Part shown: positions 55,545-63,939 of the stretch, piece by piece
How the letters are laid out: each line of letters starts with the position of its first letter
Numbering within the stretch: position 1 is the stretch's first letter
From: Gemmata massiliana
Lineage (GTDB): Bacteria; Planctomycetota; Planctomycetia; Gemmatales; Gemmataceae
Direction of reading: 5' to 3'
DNA: 64,000 nucleotides
Assembly (NCBI GenBank): GCA_000531095.1
Contig: HG799465.1
Coordinates: forward strand, 333,900 to 397,899
Notes under the pieces: model-generated
What the model saw: only the letters and a program-made list of their open reading frames with translations
Databases searched by the model: none
What the model was told of the DNA's origin: nothing
Program-made: the position numbers and the translations under genes

Positions 55545-55991
55545 GTGGCAGATTCGATCCGACTCCGCGCGAGCGATCCCCACAACTTGGATCGCTTCGT
55601 GCAGGTGCAAGAGGACGACTACGAACAGGCGCTCGCCGAGATCAAAAGCGGCCGGAAGCGTTCGCACTGGATGTGGTACATCTTTCCGCAATTCGACGGG
55701 CTAGGGTTCAGTTCCATTTCCAAGCAGTACGCGATCAAGAGCCGCGCGGAGGCCGAAGCGTACTTGGCGCACCCCGTACTCGGTCCGCGCCTCATTGCGT
55801 GTACCGAGGCCGCGCTTCGCGTTGACGGGCGGTCCGCGCTGGAGATCTTTGGATCTCCGGACGACCTGAAGTTGCGATCGTGCGCCACGCTGTTCGCCCG
55901 TGTGTCACTGACGGGTTCGGTCTTCGACCAACTGCTCGACAAGTACTACTCCGGCGAGCGTGACACCAAGATACTACATCAGTTTGATTGA
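55545..55991 (+). CDS. DUF1810 family protein
   Basis: 148 residues from a GTG with GGAGGG 8 bases upstream. The family signature is clear: LDRFVQVQEDDYEQALAEI, HWMWYIFPQFDGLG and YAIKSRAEAEAYLAHPVLG. DUF1810 proteins are small, soluble and of unknown function. Ends before a strong bidirectional terminator. Confidence 0.93.
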   Translation: MADSIRLRASDPHNLDRFVQVQEDDYEQALAEIKSGRKRSHWMWYIFPQFDGLGFSSISKQYAIKSRAEAEAYLAHPVLGPRLIACTEAALRVDGRSALEIFGSPDDLKLRSCATLFARVSLTGSVFDQLLDKYYSGERDTKILHQFD

Positions 55992-56035
55992 TCGCCTGAA
56001 TGATTGTAATTTTTTAAGCGGGTGCTCCGAAATGC

Positions 56036-56073
56036 GAACGGGTTCCGCTCACAGCCATGAGTGGAACCCGTTC
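56036..56073. terminator. bidirectional terminator hairpin
   Basis: A 16-bp stem with one G-T pair (56036-56051 against 56058-56073) and a 6-base loop lies between the convergent DUF1810 and pgi genes. Confidence 0.75.
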
Positions 56074-56093
56074 ACTGAGAATTCGTACTTTCT

Positions 56094-57599
56094 TTACACG
56101 CCTTTAGCGGCGTCGCGGACCTCGCCCTTCGGCAAATTCGGGGTCGCCTTTAGAGCACGCATCATGTTTGCCTTGTACGCCTCCACGCCGGGCTGACCGT
56201 AGGGGTTCGTGCCGTTGAGCCGGCCCTCTACCACCGTCGCCAGCATGAGCATCTGGAGCAGTTGCCCGATGGTGTGCTCGGAGATCATCGGTAGGGTGAT
56301 GTCCGCAGTCGGGCGAGCGGCCTGTGCGTAAGCCTCGTTCGTGCCCTTGATGGCCGCGTCGAGGATGTCGGGCAACCCCTTGCGGCTGAACTGGTTCAGA
56401 TCGTCCTCGTTCCGCTCGGACATACCCAGCGTCACCGGCGGGTGCTTGATTTGCCGCACGATCAGATTGTTGATGAGCTTGTCGCGTGTGCCGTCCTGGT
56501 GCTGTTGCCCGCGGCTGTGCAGGTCGCGCGTGCCGACCATCGTGATCGGGGTCGCGCCGCGGCCGTTCTTGCCCAGCGATTCTGCGAGCAACTGGTCGTA
56601 CCACCAGCCCACCGCTTCGAGCTTGCGCGACCACGCGGACAGCACACGGGTGGTCTTCCCGCGCTCGGTCATCAGGTGGTTTACCGCGGCGAATTGCAGC
56701 ACTGGGTTGCGGTCGAACGGTTCTTCGATGAACCGCCGCGTCATCGTCGCGGCGCCCAGCAGCATGGCTCGCACATCGAGGCCCATCACCGCCGCCGGGA
56801 GCAACCCGACCGCGGTGAAGACGCTGAACCGCCCGCCGACCTCTTCGGGAATGGTGAGAATGTCGTCTTCGGGGAACCCGTCGGCTCGACACAAGTCGCG
56901 GAGCTTACTGCCCTTCGTTCCGGTGATGGGCACGATCACCTTGCGGAGCATTTCGGACTTCGGTCCGTAGAACTTCGCGGCTTCGCCCTTCACGGCGCGG
57001 TACGCGGCGGCCGTTTCGAGCGTACCCCCGGACTTGCTGATGACGACGACGCCCCACCGTTCTTCGATGATGTCGGGGTCGACGCAGGTGTTTTCGAGTA
57101 GCTCGAAGAGGTCTTGCAGCGAATCGTTATCGAGGTCTTTGCCCTCGAAGTAGATGCGCGGTTTGCCCATGCGCAACTTCGCGGGCAGTTCGTTGTGGTG
57201 CGAGTGGCAGAGCGCGTCGAAAATGGCCTTCGACGCGAGGTAGCTCCCGCCGATACCGAGGATCACCACACGGTCCACGGTGTCGCGCAACTGCTGTGCG
57301 AGGCGCAGCACCTTACCGAGTTCGCTCGCGTCCTGTTTGCGCTTGTAGCCGTCGAGCAGTTTTTGGGGCAGGTCGATGAAGCCCGGTTGCAGCGGGCGCA
57401 TCTTCGGAGGTGGGTTCTGCAACTCGCGCTCCGCAACTACCTGTCCGCGAACGGACGTGACCCATTGCTTCACTTCGTCCACTTTCTCGGGCGGGAGGAA
57501 GTGCTGCTGTTGAAGCTCGGCGAGCGGGGTCCAGGTTTCGTGCGGCTGGGCCAAGAGCCGCGCGAACTGGTACTCGATGTTCTCGTCGGGCAGTTGCAT
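56094..57599 (-). CDS. pgi: glucose-6-phosphate isomerase
   Basis: 501 residues. Phosphosugar-binding motifs GIGGSYLASKAIFDAL and VVISKSGGTLETAAAY, with a catalytic-region TNPYGQPGVEAYKANM near the C-terminus, identify PGI, which interconverts glucose-6-phosphate and fructose-6-phosphate. The ATG at 57599 begins a normal N-terminus; the longer frame adds 33 non-homologous-looking residues. Divergent from the apgM gene, also glycolytic, across 162 bases. Confidence 0.95.
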   Translation of the reverse strand: MQLPDENIEYQFARLLAQPHETWTPLAELQQQHFLPPEKVDEVKQWVTSVRGQVVAERELQNPPPKMRPLQPGFIDLPQKLLDGYKRKQDASELGKVLRLAQQLRDTVDRVVILGIGGSYLASKAIFDALCHSHHNELPAKLRMGKPRIYFEGKDLDNDSLQDLFELLENTCVDPDIIEERWGVVVISKSGGTLETAAAYRAVKGEAAKFYGPKSEMLRKVIVPITGTKGSKLRDLCRADGFPEDDILTIPEEVGGRFSVFTAVGLLPAAVMGLDVRAMLLGAATMTRRFIEEPFDRNPVLQFAAVNHLMTERGKTTRVLSAWSRKLEAVGWWYDQLLAESLGKNGRGATPITMVGTRDLHSRGQQHQDGTRDKLINNLIVRQIKHPPVTLGMSERNEDDLNQFSRKGLPDILDAAIKGTNEAYAQAARPTADITLPMISEHTIGQLLQMLMLATVVEGRLNGTNPYGQPGVEAYKANMMRALKATPNLPKGEVRDAAKGV

Positions 57600-57761
57600 G
57601 AGTTGGTCCTTGGTCGGTCGTCCGCCACTGGCTCCGGTCACTGGATACGAGGTCGGTTGAAGGCCCACCCGGGGCCAACAACGAAACACTCGGACCAAGG
57701 ACCAATGCCCTCGGACTAACCGTACTGTACGTCATTATTCGCGAGGCGTAAACTCTTCCGC

Positions 57762-58967
57762 ATGAACATACACGAACTCATTCGCGACCTCCGCGAACCG
57801 GCGAAAACCAAGATCGTCCTGCTCGTGGCCGACGGTTTGGGCGGGCTTTCCCGTCAACCGGGTGGGCTGACGGAGCTGGAAACCGCGAAAACTCCGAACC
57901 TGGACGCCTGCGCCCGCGACGGCGTGACAGGTCTGAGTATTCCGGTTTTGCCGGGTATAACGCCCGGTAGCGGCCCCGGACACCTCGGGTTGTTCGGCTA
58001 CGACCCGCTCGAGTACCGCATCGGGCGCGGCATTCTGGAAGCGCTGGGCATCAACTTCGCGGTCGGCGCACGCGACGTCGCCATCCGGGGCAACTTCTGT
58101 ACCCTCGGCGCGGACGGGAAGATCACCGACCGCCGGGCCGGGCGCCCCACGAACGAAAAGAATAAGGCTGCGGTCGAAAAACTTCGCGCGATCAAAATTC
58201 CCGGCGTGGAACTGTTCGTCGAGCCGGTGAAGGAACACCGTTTCGTGCTGGTCATCCGCGGCGACGGTCTGGGCGACCGTGTGAACGACACTGACCCGCA
58301 AGCGGTTGGCGTGCCTCCGCTGAAGGCCGCGGGTGCGGACGCCGCGTCTCAGAAGACCGCGGACGTGGTGAATGCGTTCATCGCGGAAGCGACGAAGGTG
58401 CTCGCGAGCGAGGGCGCGATCAACGGCGCGACGCTCCGCGGGTTCGCGACCTACCCGAAGATCGCGACGTTCGCGGACGTGTACGGGCTGAAGGCCGCCG
58501 CGATCGCCGTGTATCCGATGTACAAGGGGCTGGCTCGGCTCGTGGGGATGGACATCCTCGACCCCGGGCAGACGCTCCAGGGCCAAGTCGAGACGCTCAC
58601 CAAAGTGTGGAACGACTACGACTTCTTCTTCCTGCACTACAAGTACACGGACAGCACCGGCGAGGACGGCAACTTCCCCGCGAAGGTGGACATGATCGAA
58701 AAGCTCGACGAGATCGTGCCCGACATTCTGAAGCTGAAGCCCGACGTGTTCATCGTGACCGGCGACCACAGCACGCCGAGCAAGATGAAGTCGCACTCGT
58801 GGCACCCGGTGCCGACGCTGCTGCTCGCGGACATGTGCCGCGCGGACGAGGTGACGGAGTTCAGTGAGCGGGCGTGCTTGCGCGGCGGGTTGGGGCAATT
58901 CCAGGCGATGCACCTGATGCTGCTCGCGATGGCTCACGCCGGGCGCCTGGGCAAGTACGGGGCGTAA
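57762..58967 (+). CDS. apgM: 2,3-bisphosphoglycerate-independent phosphoglycerate mutase, archaeal type
   Basis: 401 residues, matching ApgM rather than the ~510-residue GpmI. Metal-binding VADGLGG at 23-29, the phosphoserine region TPGSGPGHLGLFGYDP near 68-82, FFLHYKYTDSTGEDG and VTGDHSTPS near the end are all in place. It interconverts 3- and 2-phosphoglycerate. Ends one base before the next gene, so they form an operon. Confidence 0.95.
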   Translation: MNIHELIRDLREPAKTKIVLLVADGLGGLSRQPGGLTELETAKTPNLDACARDGVTGLSIPVLPGITPGSGPGHLGLFGYDPLEYRIGRGILEALGINFAVGARDVAIRGNFCTLGADGKITDRRAGRPTNEKNKAAVEKLRAIKIPGVELFVEPVKEHRFVLVIRGDGLGDRVNDTDPQAVGVPPLKAAGADAASQKTADVVNAFIAEATKVLASEGAINGATLRGFATYPKIATFADVYGLKAAAIAVYPMYKGLARLVGMDILDPGQTLQGQVETLTKVWNDYDFFFLHYKYTDSTGEDGNFPAKVDMIEKLDEIVPDILKLKPDVFIVTGDHSTPSKMKSHSWHPVPTLLLADMCRADEVTEFSERACLRGGLGQFQAMHLMLLAMAHAGRLGKYGA

Positions 58968-58968
58968 G

Positions 58969-60009
58969 ATGACGGATCGCGCCGCACTCCCCGAACCGGC
59001 CGCGGTACTTCCGGGCGAAGCGTCCATCCTCGCACAGGTCGTTTCGGACCTGTCCGACGAGACGACGAAGCTCGTCTATGCTGACTGGTTGCAGGAGCAC
59101 GACGACCCGCGCGGGCCGTTCCTGCGCGAGTTCTTGGCAGCCGTTCGCACCGATGAACCGCTGCCACTGTCGGAAGGGTTGTCGAAACCGTGGCGCGATC
59201 TTGTCGGCGTAACGATCACGGAAGCGGCACGCACGCACGGCTTCGCCGATCGGATCGAGACGTTCCTGAAAGTCGCGCTCCCAACGATCCGTGTCACCCC
59301 GTCCGATGCTCCGGTGGTCGCTCCACCGATTGCGCGGAGTCGCTACGGCGGGCGACCGGATCTCCCGGCCGACGTCGAGTGGCCGCGCTGGACGAACGGC
59401 AAGCCGCTCACCTTTCTCGGGCAAATCGACCTCGCGGACCTCACGGGAAGTGTCGTCGCGCGCGAGCTACCTCCTGCGGGCCTGCTATCCGCGTTCTACT
59501 ACCTCAACGAGAATGACGACGACCTCTACGGCGGTCCGAGGCGCGACGGCGACGGGAACGAGACTGGAAGTGAGGGCTGGCGGCTCTTTTACTTCCCGCC
59601 CGGTGCGGTGCTGCGGTTGCACGACGACTCGGATGCACCGACGTGGAGCCGGTTCCAATCGCACCCGCTGACCTTCGACGAACGGATCGAACTGACTTTT
59701 GACCGGAACGGCTGGTACGGAGTGTCCGAACTAGAGGGCGCGGAATGGGATCGCTACGTTGATTTGGTTAGCTCCGTAAACGCCCACGACGAGTGCGGCG
59801 ACCGACTGTTGGGCCACTTCCAGTCCGACGAATGGGCGACCAGGTTCGGCCGCACCGGGCGGTCGCTGTGGAGCATCGGTCTGACCGGCAATCGCCCCGG
59901 GCTGTGGGGCGATTTTCTGACGCGCCTTCACATTCTGATCGCCAGCGGCGACCTACACACCCGTCGGTTCGACCGCGCCGGGCTTGAAGCAGAGTGGCTC
60001 AGTTCCTGA
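58969..60009 (+). CDS. TIGR02996 domain fused to DUF1963 (YwqG-like)
   Basis: 346 residues. Residues 20-60 (KLVYADWLQEHDDPRGPFLREF) are the TIGR02996 repeat-companion domain typical of Gemmata relatives. Residues 110-345 are DUF1963: SRYGGRPDLPADVEWP, PLTFLGQIDLADL, LLGHFQSDE. Function unknown; cytoplasmic. Start is one base after the apgM stop. Convergent with the dapA remnant. Confidence 0.9.
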   Translation: MTDRAALPEPAAVLPGEASILAQVVSDLSDETTKLVYADWLQEHDDPRGPFLREFLAAVRTDEPLPLSEGLSKPWRDLVGVTITEAARTHGFADRIETFLKVALPTIRVTPSDAPVVAPPIARSRYGGRPDLPADVEWPRWTNGKPLTFLGQIDLADLTGSVVARELPPAGLLSAFYYLNENDDDLYGGPRRDGDGNETGSEGWRLFYFPPGAVLRLHDDSDAPTWSRFQSHPLTFDERIELTFDRNGWYGVSELEGAEWDRYVDLVSSVNAHDECGDRLLGHFQSDEWATRFGRTGRSLWSIGLTGNRPGLWGDFLTRLHILIASGDLHTRRFDRAGLEAEWLSS

Positions 60010-60018
60010 GCTACCGCG

Positions 60019-60402
60019 TTACTTCAGTAACCCGTAGTTCACGAGCGTCTGGCGCACCTTCGCTTCGCCGGCCGCGTCGATCAGGCACATCGGCAGGCGC
60101 ATCTCGCCGTTACCGCGCCCGAGGAGCTTCATCGCGGTCTTCAGAGGGATCGGGTTCGTCGCCACGCCGAGCATGTCGCGGCAGAGCGGGAACAGCTTCC
60201 GGTGCCACTGAAGCGCTTCGTCAAACTTACCCGCGGCGAACGCCTTCACCAGCGCCATCATGTCGCGCGGGATGATGGCGCCGACCACGCTCATCACACC
60301 CTTCCCGCCGATGCTCATGAGCGGAAGCGTGAGGCTGTCGTCGCCGCTCAGGATCGTGAGGTCGATGAGGGCCGCAACCTGCGAGGCTTGGTCGAGGGAG
60401 CC
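60019..60402 (-). pseudogene. dapA: 3' remnant of dihydrodipicolinate synthase (dapA)
   Basis: About 127 codons match the C-terminal part of DapA: GSLDQASQVAALIDLTILS, SLTLPLMSIGGKGVMSVVG, LFPLCRDMLGVATNPIPLK. The first ~165 residues, including the active-site lysine, are absent; homology stops sharply at 60402, where a transposase fragment begins. The coding sequence kept is otherwise intact, so the loss is recent. A functional dapA should exist elsewhere in the genome. Confidence 0.88.
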
Positions 60403-60483
60403 GGTGCCGCCGCTACGGGGGGCGTGTTCAATGCCTACACGGGCACCCCGCTCCAGAAAACGTACCGCTCGCCCGTTCACCTA

Positions 60484-60508
60484 CTGATCCGCAGGTAAGC
60501 AAAGTCCC
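60484..60508. repeat. IS630 left terminal inverted repeat
   Basis: Matches the reverse complement of 61554-61579 with one mismatch and one gap. Confidence 0.9.
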
Positions 60509-60540
60509 TGACGTGGCAACGTGTTTGTAACTTGTTGGGT

Positions 60541-61579
60541 ATGAGGAGTAAAGGAACAGCGGCCGAGTTGGAGGCGCGTCGTCGGTTAGCGGTTCAGCGC
60601 GTGGGCGAGGGGTGGGCACAACAGGACGTGGCCGCGTTCTTGGGCGTCCACCCGGCCACCGTCAAGAAGTGGGTCGCGCCACCGCGCCGACGGGCTGAGG
60701 GCCGGGTCCACGCCCGGGCGCCCTCGGTTCCTGACCGATGAACAGGAGCGCCAGGTGCTCGGGTGGGTTGGCGAACCGCCCACAGCCCACGGGTTCGATA
60801 CGGATCTGTGGACCGCGCGCCGGGTGGCCGAGCTGATCCACAAGACGTTCGGCGTGCGGTTCCACCCGCACTACCTGCGCGAGTGGTTGTCGATGCGCAA
60901 CTTCACCCCGCAGAAGCCGGCGCGCCAGGCGCGTCAGCGGAACCCGGCGGCCATCGCCCGGTGGGTGGCGGAGGACTGGCCGCGGATTCAAAAAAGGCGG
61001 CCGAGGGGCACGCCCACATCGTCCTGATCGACGAGTCGGGCCTGCTCATCAACCCGTTGGTGCGCCGCCGCTGGTCGGCGCGCGGGAACACGCCGGTGAT
61101 CGGCGGCGACGGCGGGCACCGGCGCAAGGTGTCGGTGATCGGGGCCATAACGGTCTCGCCCCGGACCCGCCTGTTGGGGCTGCGCTGGTCCACCCGCGCT
61201 GACGGGTATTTCGGGGCCGGTGAGGTGGTCGGATTCCTACGGTGCGTGCTCGGCGCGGTGCCGGGGAAGGTGACCGCGGTGTGGGACGGCGGGGCCAACC
61301 ACAAGAACCCGGTGATGCGCGCGCTCCTGGCGCGGAACCGGCGGGTGTGGCTCGAGCGGCGCCCCGGAGCTGAACCCGGTCGAGCACGTGTGGGGTTGGC
61401 TCAAGTACGGTCAGTTGGCGAACTTCGTTCCGGATGACTTGGTTCAGTTGAATCGCGAAATCAATAACCGACTGAAGCAATTGAGCGGCGACCGCCTGGT
61501 GCTGAGATCGCTCTGGGAAGGGGCGCAGCTGCCCTTCCCAGAGAAACTACGCCGGGAGCTTTGCTTACCTGCGGATTAG
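60541..61579 (+). pseudogene. IS630 transposase, interrupted by frameshifts
   Basis: Segments in order: HTH part (RSKGTAAELEARRRLAVQ, WAQQDVAAFLGVHPATVKKW) to about 60676; second segment (PRFLTDEQERQVLGWVGEPP) to about 60990; DDE core with VLIDESGLL and VWDGGANHKN; last part with PELNPVEHVWGWLKYGQLAN ending in a TAG at the very end of the element. The shift at about 60990 lies on CAAAAAAGG, a plausible -1 slippage site that could be natural. Those near 60675 and 61357 look like damage. DDE residues Asp, Asp and Glu are recognisable. Confidence 0.85.
61554..61579. repeat. IS630 right terminal inverted repeat
   Basis: Contains the stop codon of the transposase in its last three bases. Confidence 0.9.
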
Positions 61580-61685
61580 TAGTGCTGATCCTGCGCGGCA
61601 TCAGCCAGGGCACCCCGACCGCACAAGTGGCCCGGCAATTGGGGTGCGATCACAAGGACCTGCTGACGCTCCGGCATCGAAGAAG

Positions 61686-62133
61686 TCGGTGCCGGTAGCG
61701 CGCGGAACAGGATCGCGACCACCGAGTACAACCCCAACAGGCACGAGCCGGCGCGCAACACAGTCTTCTCGCGCCACCCGCGTGTGGTCTCCAGGGCCAA
61801 ACAACTGCGGGCCTCTTGGAACGTGGTTTCGATATTCCAGCGCCCGCAGTAGTGGCCAATGACGGCCGAAGGCGTCAGCTCGGCATCCGTGGTGAAGAAG
61901 TACTCGTCCCGATGTGTGCCGCTCGTGTCCCGGACGAACACCCACTGCACGGGCACGAGGCCCTGAACCGCCTTGTACCAGTGGCACGCGCCGTCAAGAA
62001 CCTCGACGCGCCGCTTCCCGCCGCCGTACCACCCGACCTCTAACTGCGTGAAAGCCGTGGCGTCGGTAACCGCCGCTCGGGGCTTAGGCCGACGCGGACC
62101 CTTAATCGCCCCAAACAATAGGGACACCCACAC
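61686..62133 (-). pseudogene. DDE transposase fragment (IS701/IS4-like)
   Basis: About 149 codons hold a transposase middle: WYGGGKRRVEVL, LVPVQWVFVRDTSGTHRDEY, then RWNIETTFQEARSCLALETT with the catalytic Glu. Both ends are missing: homology-like sequence stops after LFRALPA at about 61686 where the other transposase fragment begins, and the N-terminal half is absent. Not the same element as the one at 53.8 kb. Confidence 0.75.
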
Positions 62134-62204
62134 CCGTGTGAACCTTGACGGAGCAGCAAGAGTCTGTTATTACAACAATACCCTTGGAGAGTTGTGGGTG
62201 AACT

Positions 62205-62277
62205 GGGCGATTAACTCAGTGGCTAGAGTGCGTTCTTCACACGGACGAAGTCACAGGTTCAAATCCTGTATCGCCCA
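62205..62277 (+). tRNA. tRNA-Val (anticodon CAC)
   Basis: 73 bases. Acceptor GGGCGAT pairs with ATCGCCC, D-arm ACTC/GAGT, anticodon arm CGTTC-TTCACAC-GGACG (one G-T pair) giving CAC, T-arm ACAGG-TTCAAAT-CCTGT, discriminator A. CCA not encoded. Its 3' end is a likely integrase target. Confidence 0.92.
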
Positions 62278-62300
62278 CTCTACGCAAGTGTAGTCGAGTC

Positions 62301-62334
62301 AAGCACTTAGTGCTTACCTACCGACGGTCGGTAG
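62301..62334. promoter_or_regulatory. two adjacent palindromes between tRNA-Val and the integrase
   Basis: AAGCAC-TTA-GTGCTT (62301-62315) and CTACCGAC-G-GTCGGTAG (62318-62334) lie 24-57 bases past the tRNA and about 55 bases before the integrase start. They could be an operator, integrase arm sites or a tRNA terminator. Confidence 0.45.
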
Positions 62335-62387
62335 TGAGGTCTCGAAAGCCTGAAACTGCGGTAATGTACCGCAGAAGGGTTTTCAAA

Positions 62388-63701
62388 ATGCCTCGCTCCC
62401 CGTCGGTTCCTTCGTATCGTCTCCACAAACCTTCCGGTCAAGCAGTCGTCACAATCCGCACCCTCGACGGTGCCCGGCGCGACGTCTACCTCGGCACCTT
62501 CAACTCTCCAGAAAGTCGCGTCGAGTACGGTCGTATCGTCGCCGAACTCGCGACCACACCGCTCGCACCGCAGCCGTCTCGGGTCACCGGGCCGGCTGTT
62601 TCCGCGCGCCTGACGGTCGATCAACTCCTACTCGCGTTCCTCGCGCACGCCGAAAAACACTATCGCCGGGCCGACGGCACGCTCACCGACCAGTTCGACG
62701 AGTACAAGAACACTGCCAAGCCACTCCACTCGCTCTACGGACCGAGCGCCGCTGCCGATTTCGGCCCACTGGCCCTCAAAACCGTGCGCCAGGCGTTCAT
62801 CGACGCCGGGAACTGCCGCACCCTCATCAACAACCGCGTCGGGAAAATTAAGCGCGTCTTCAAGTGGGCCGTCTCGGAGCAGCTCGTCCCGGTCACCACG
62901 TACACGGCCCTGACCACCGTCACGGGGTTGCAGGCCGGTCGAACAGACGCGCGGGAGAGCGAGCCGATCGGTCCCGTCGATGACGCAATCTTGGAAGCCA
63001 CTCTACCGCACCTGAACCGGCACGTGCGCGGGCTCATCGAGTTCCAGCGACTGACCGTGTGTCGCCCGGGTGAGGCGTGCCGCATGCGCCGGTCCGACAT
63101 CGACATGAGCGAGGGCGTCTGGGTCTACAGGCCGGGTCAGCACAAGACCAAGCACAAGCGCAAGTCCCGCGCGATCCCGATCGGTCCGCGCGCCCAGGAG
63201 TTGCTTAATTCGTTCTTCACGTCCGATCCCGACGATTACGTGTTCTCGCCCACTCGCGCGATCGATGAGTACAAGGCCGCGCGTGCTGCGAACCGCAAGT
63301 TCGGGGACCAGTCCGGCCGCTCCGATCCGCGCCGCGTTGGACGGAAGCGGAAGCGCCCGCCGGCCGAGCGCTACAACCGGCGTGCGTACCTCACGGCCGT
63401 GAACCGGGGGTGCGACCGCGCGTTCCCGCCGACCGGTGAACTGTCGCGCCGCACCGGCGAGTCGCACGCGAAGTGGTGGGCGCGCCTGACGATCGAGCAG
63501 CGCGCCGCGGTCAAGAAGTGGCGCAAGGAACACCGCTGGCACCCGAACCAGTTGCGCCACTCCCTCGCCACCGAGGTGCGGAAGCGCTACGGGCTCGAGG
63601 CTGCCCAGGTCGTACTCGGCCACGCGAAAGCCGACGTTACACAGGTGTACGCCGAACGCGACCTCACACTCGCGCTCCGGGTCGCGGCCGAAATGGGTTG
63701 A
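62388..63701 (+). CDS. tyrosine recombinase/integrase
   Basis: 437 residues. Catalytic residues in order: Arg in VCRPGEACRM (near 226), HxxR in HPNQLRHS (near 386), His in LGHAKADVTQ and nucleophile Tyr421 in VYAERD. A SAM-like core-binding domain lies at about 75-180 with TVDQLLLAFLAHAEKHY. An insertion of about 75 basic residues (near 285-360, GRKRKRPPAERYNRR) separates the Arg from the HxxR, unusual for the family. The ATG at 62388 is the first before the DNA-binding part. Position 110 bases past tRNA-Val marks an integrative element. Confidence 0.93.
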   Translation: MPRSPSVPSYRLHKPSGQAVVTIRTLDGARRDVYLGTFNSPESRVEYGRIVAELATTPLAPQPSRVTGPAVSARLTVDQLLLAFLAHAEKHYRRADGTLTDQFDEYKNTAKPLHSLYGPSAAADFGPLALKTVRQAFIDAGNCRTLINNRVGKIKRVFKWAVSEQLVPVTTYTALTTVTGLQAGRTDARESEPIGPVDDAILEATLPHLNRHVRGLIEFQRLTVCRPGEACRMRRSDIDMSEGVWVYRPGQHKTKHKRKSRAIPIGPRAQELLNSFFTSDPDDYVFSPTRAIDEYKAARAANRKFGDQSGRSDPRRVGRKRKRPPAERYNRRAYLTAVNRGCDRAFPPTGELSRRTGESHAKWWARLTIEQRAAVKKWRKEHRWHPNQLRHSLATEVRKRYGLEAAQVVLGHAKADVTQVYAERDLTLALRVAAEMG

Positions 63702-63790
63702 GTATCCTCGCGCCGTCGGCGTGAAGGTGAACCCGTGTTGCAAAAAATTGGCGTTGAGGGAAGACTGGAACGGATTTAAGAGTGATGAAG

Positions 63791-63826
63791 GACCGGCGCG
63801 CCAACTTCGAGGACGACGCGCCGGCC
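63791..63826 (+). terminator. possible hairpin after the integrase
   Basis: An 8-bp GC stem (63793-63800 against 63817-63824) with a 16-base loop lies 90 bases beyond the integrase stop. No T-run. Confidence 0.35.
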
Positions 63827-63939
63827 CGCGAAACACCGTACCGACGATTCGGTCGTGTGTTGGGTGATGGTGTATCCCGTAAACAGGGCACCCGTCAACC
63901 CAAATGCGGGCGGTCCTTCGCCTCACATGGAGGTGAGCG

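Larger units (their letters stand above)
60484..61579 (+). mobile_element. IS630-family insertion sequence
   Basis: 1096 bases with imperfect terminal inverted repeats (60484-60508 and 61554-61579) sharing CCGCAGGTAAGCAAAG. It is flanked by TA on both sides (60482-60483 and 61580-61581), the target duplication of IS630/Tc1 elements. Confidence 0.92.
60421..61675 (+). pseudogene. IS1595-like transposase N-terminal fragment, split by IS630
   Basis: Left part (60421-60483) reads GVFNAYTGTPLQKTYRSPVH; right part (61582-61675) reads VLILRGISQGTPTAQVARQL. Removing the inserted element and one TA restores one continuous frame across the join. The cysteine-ribbon upstream and the catalytic domain downstream are missing. 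The family label rests on the FNxxTGTPL and HTH pattern. Confidence 0.7.
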
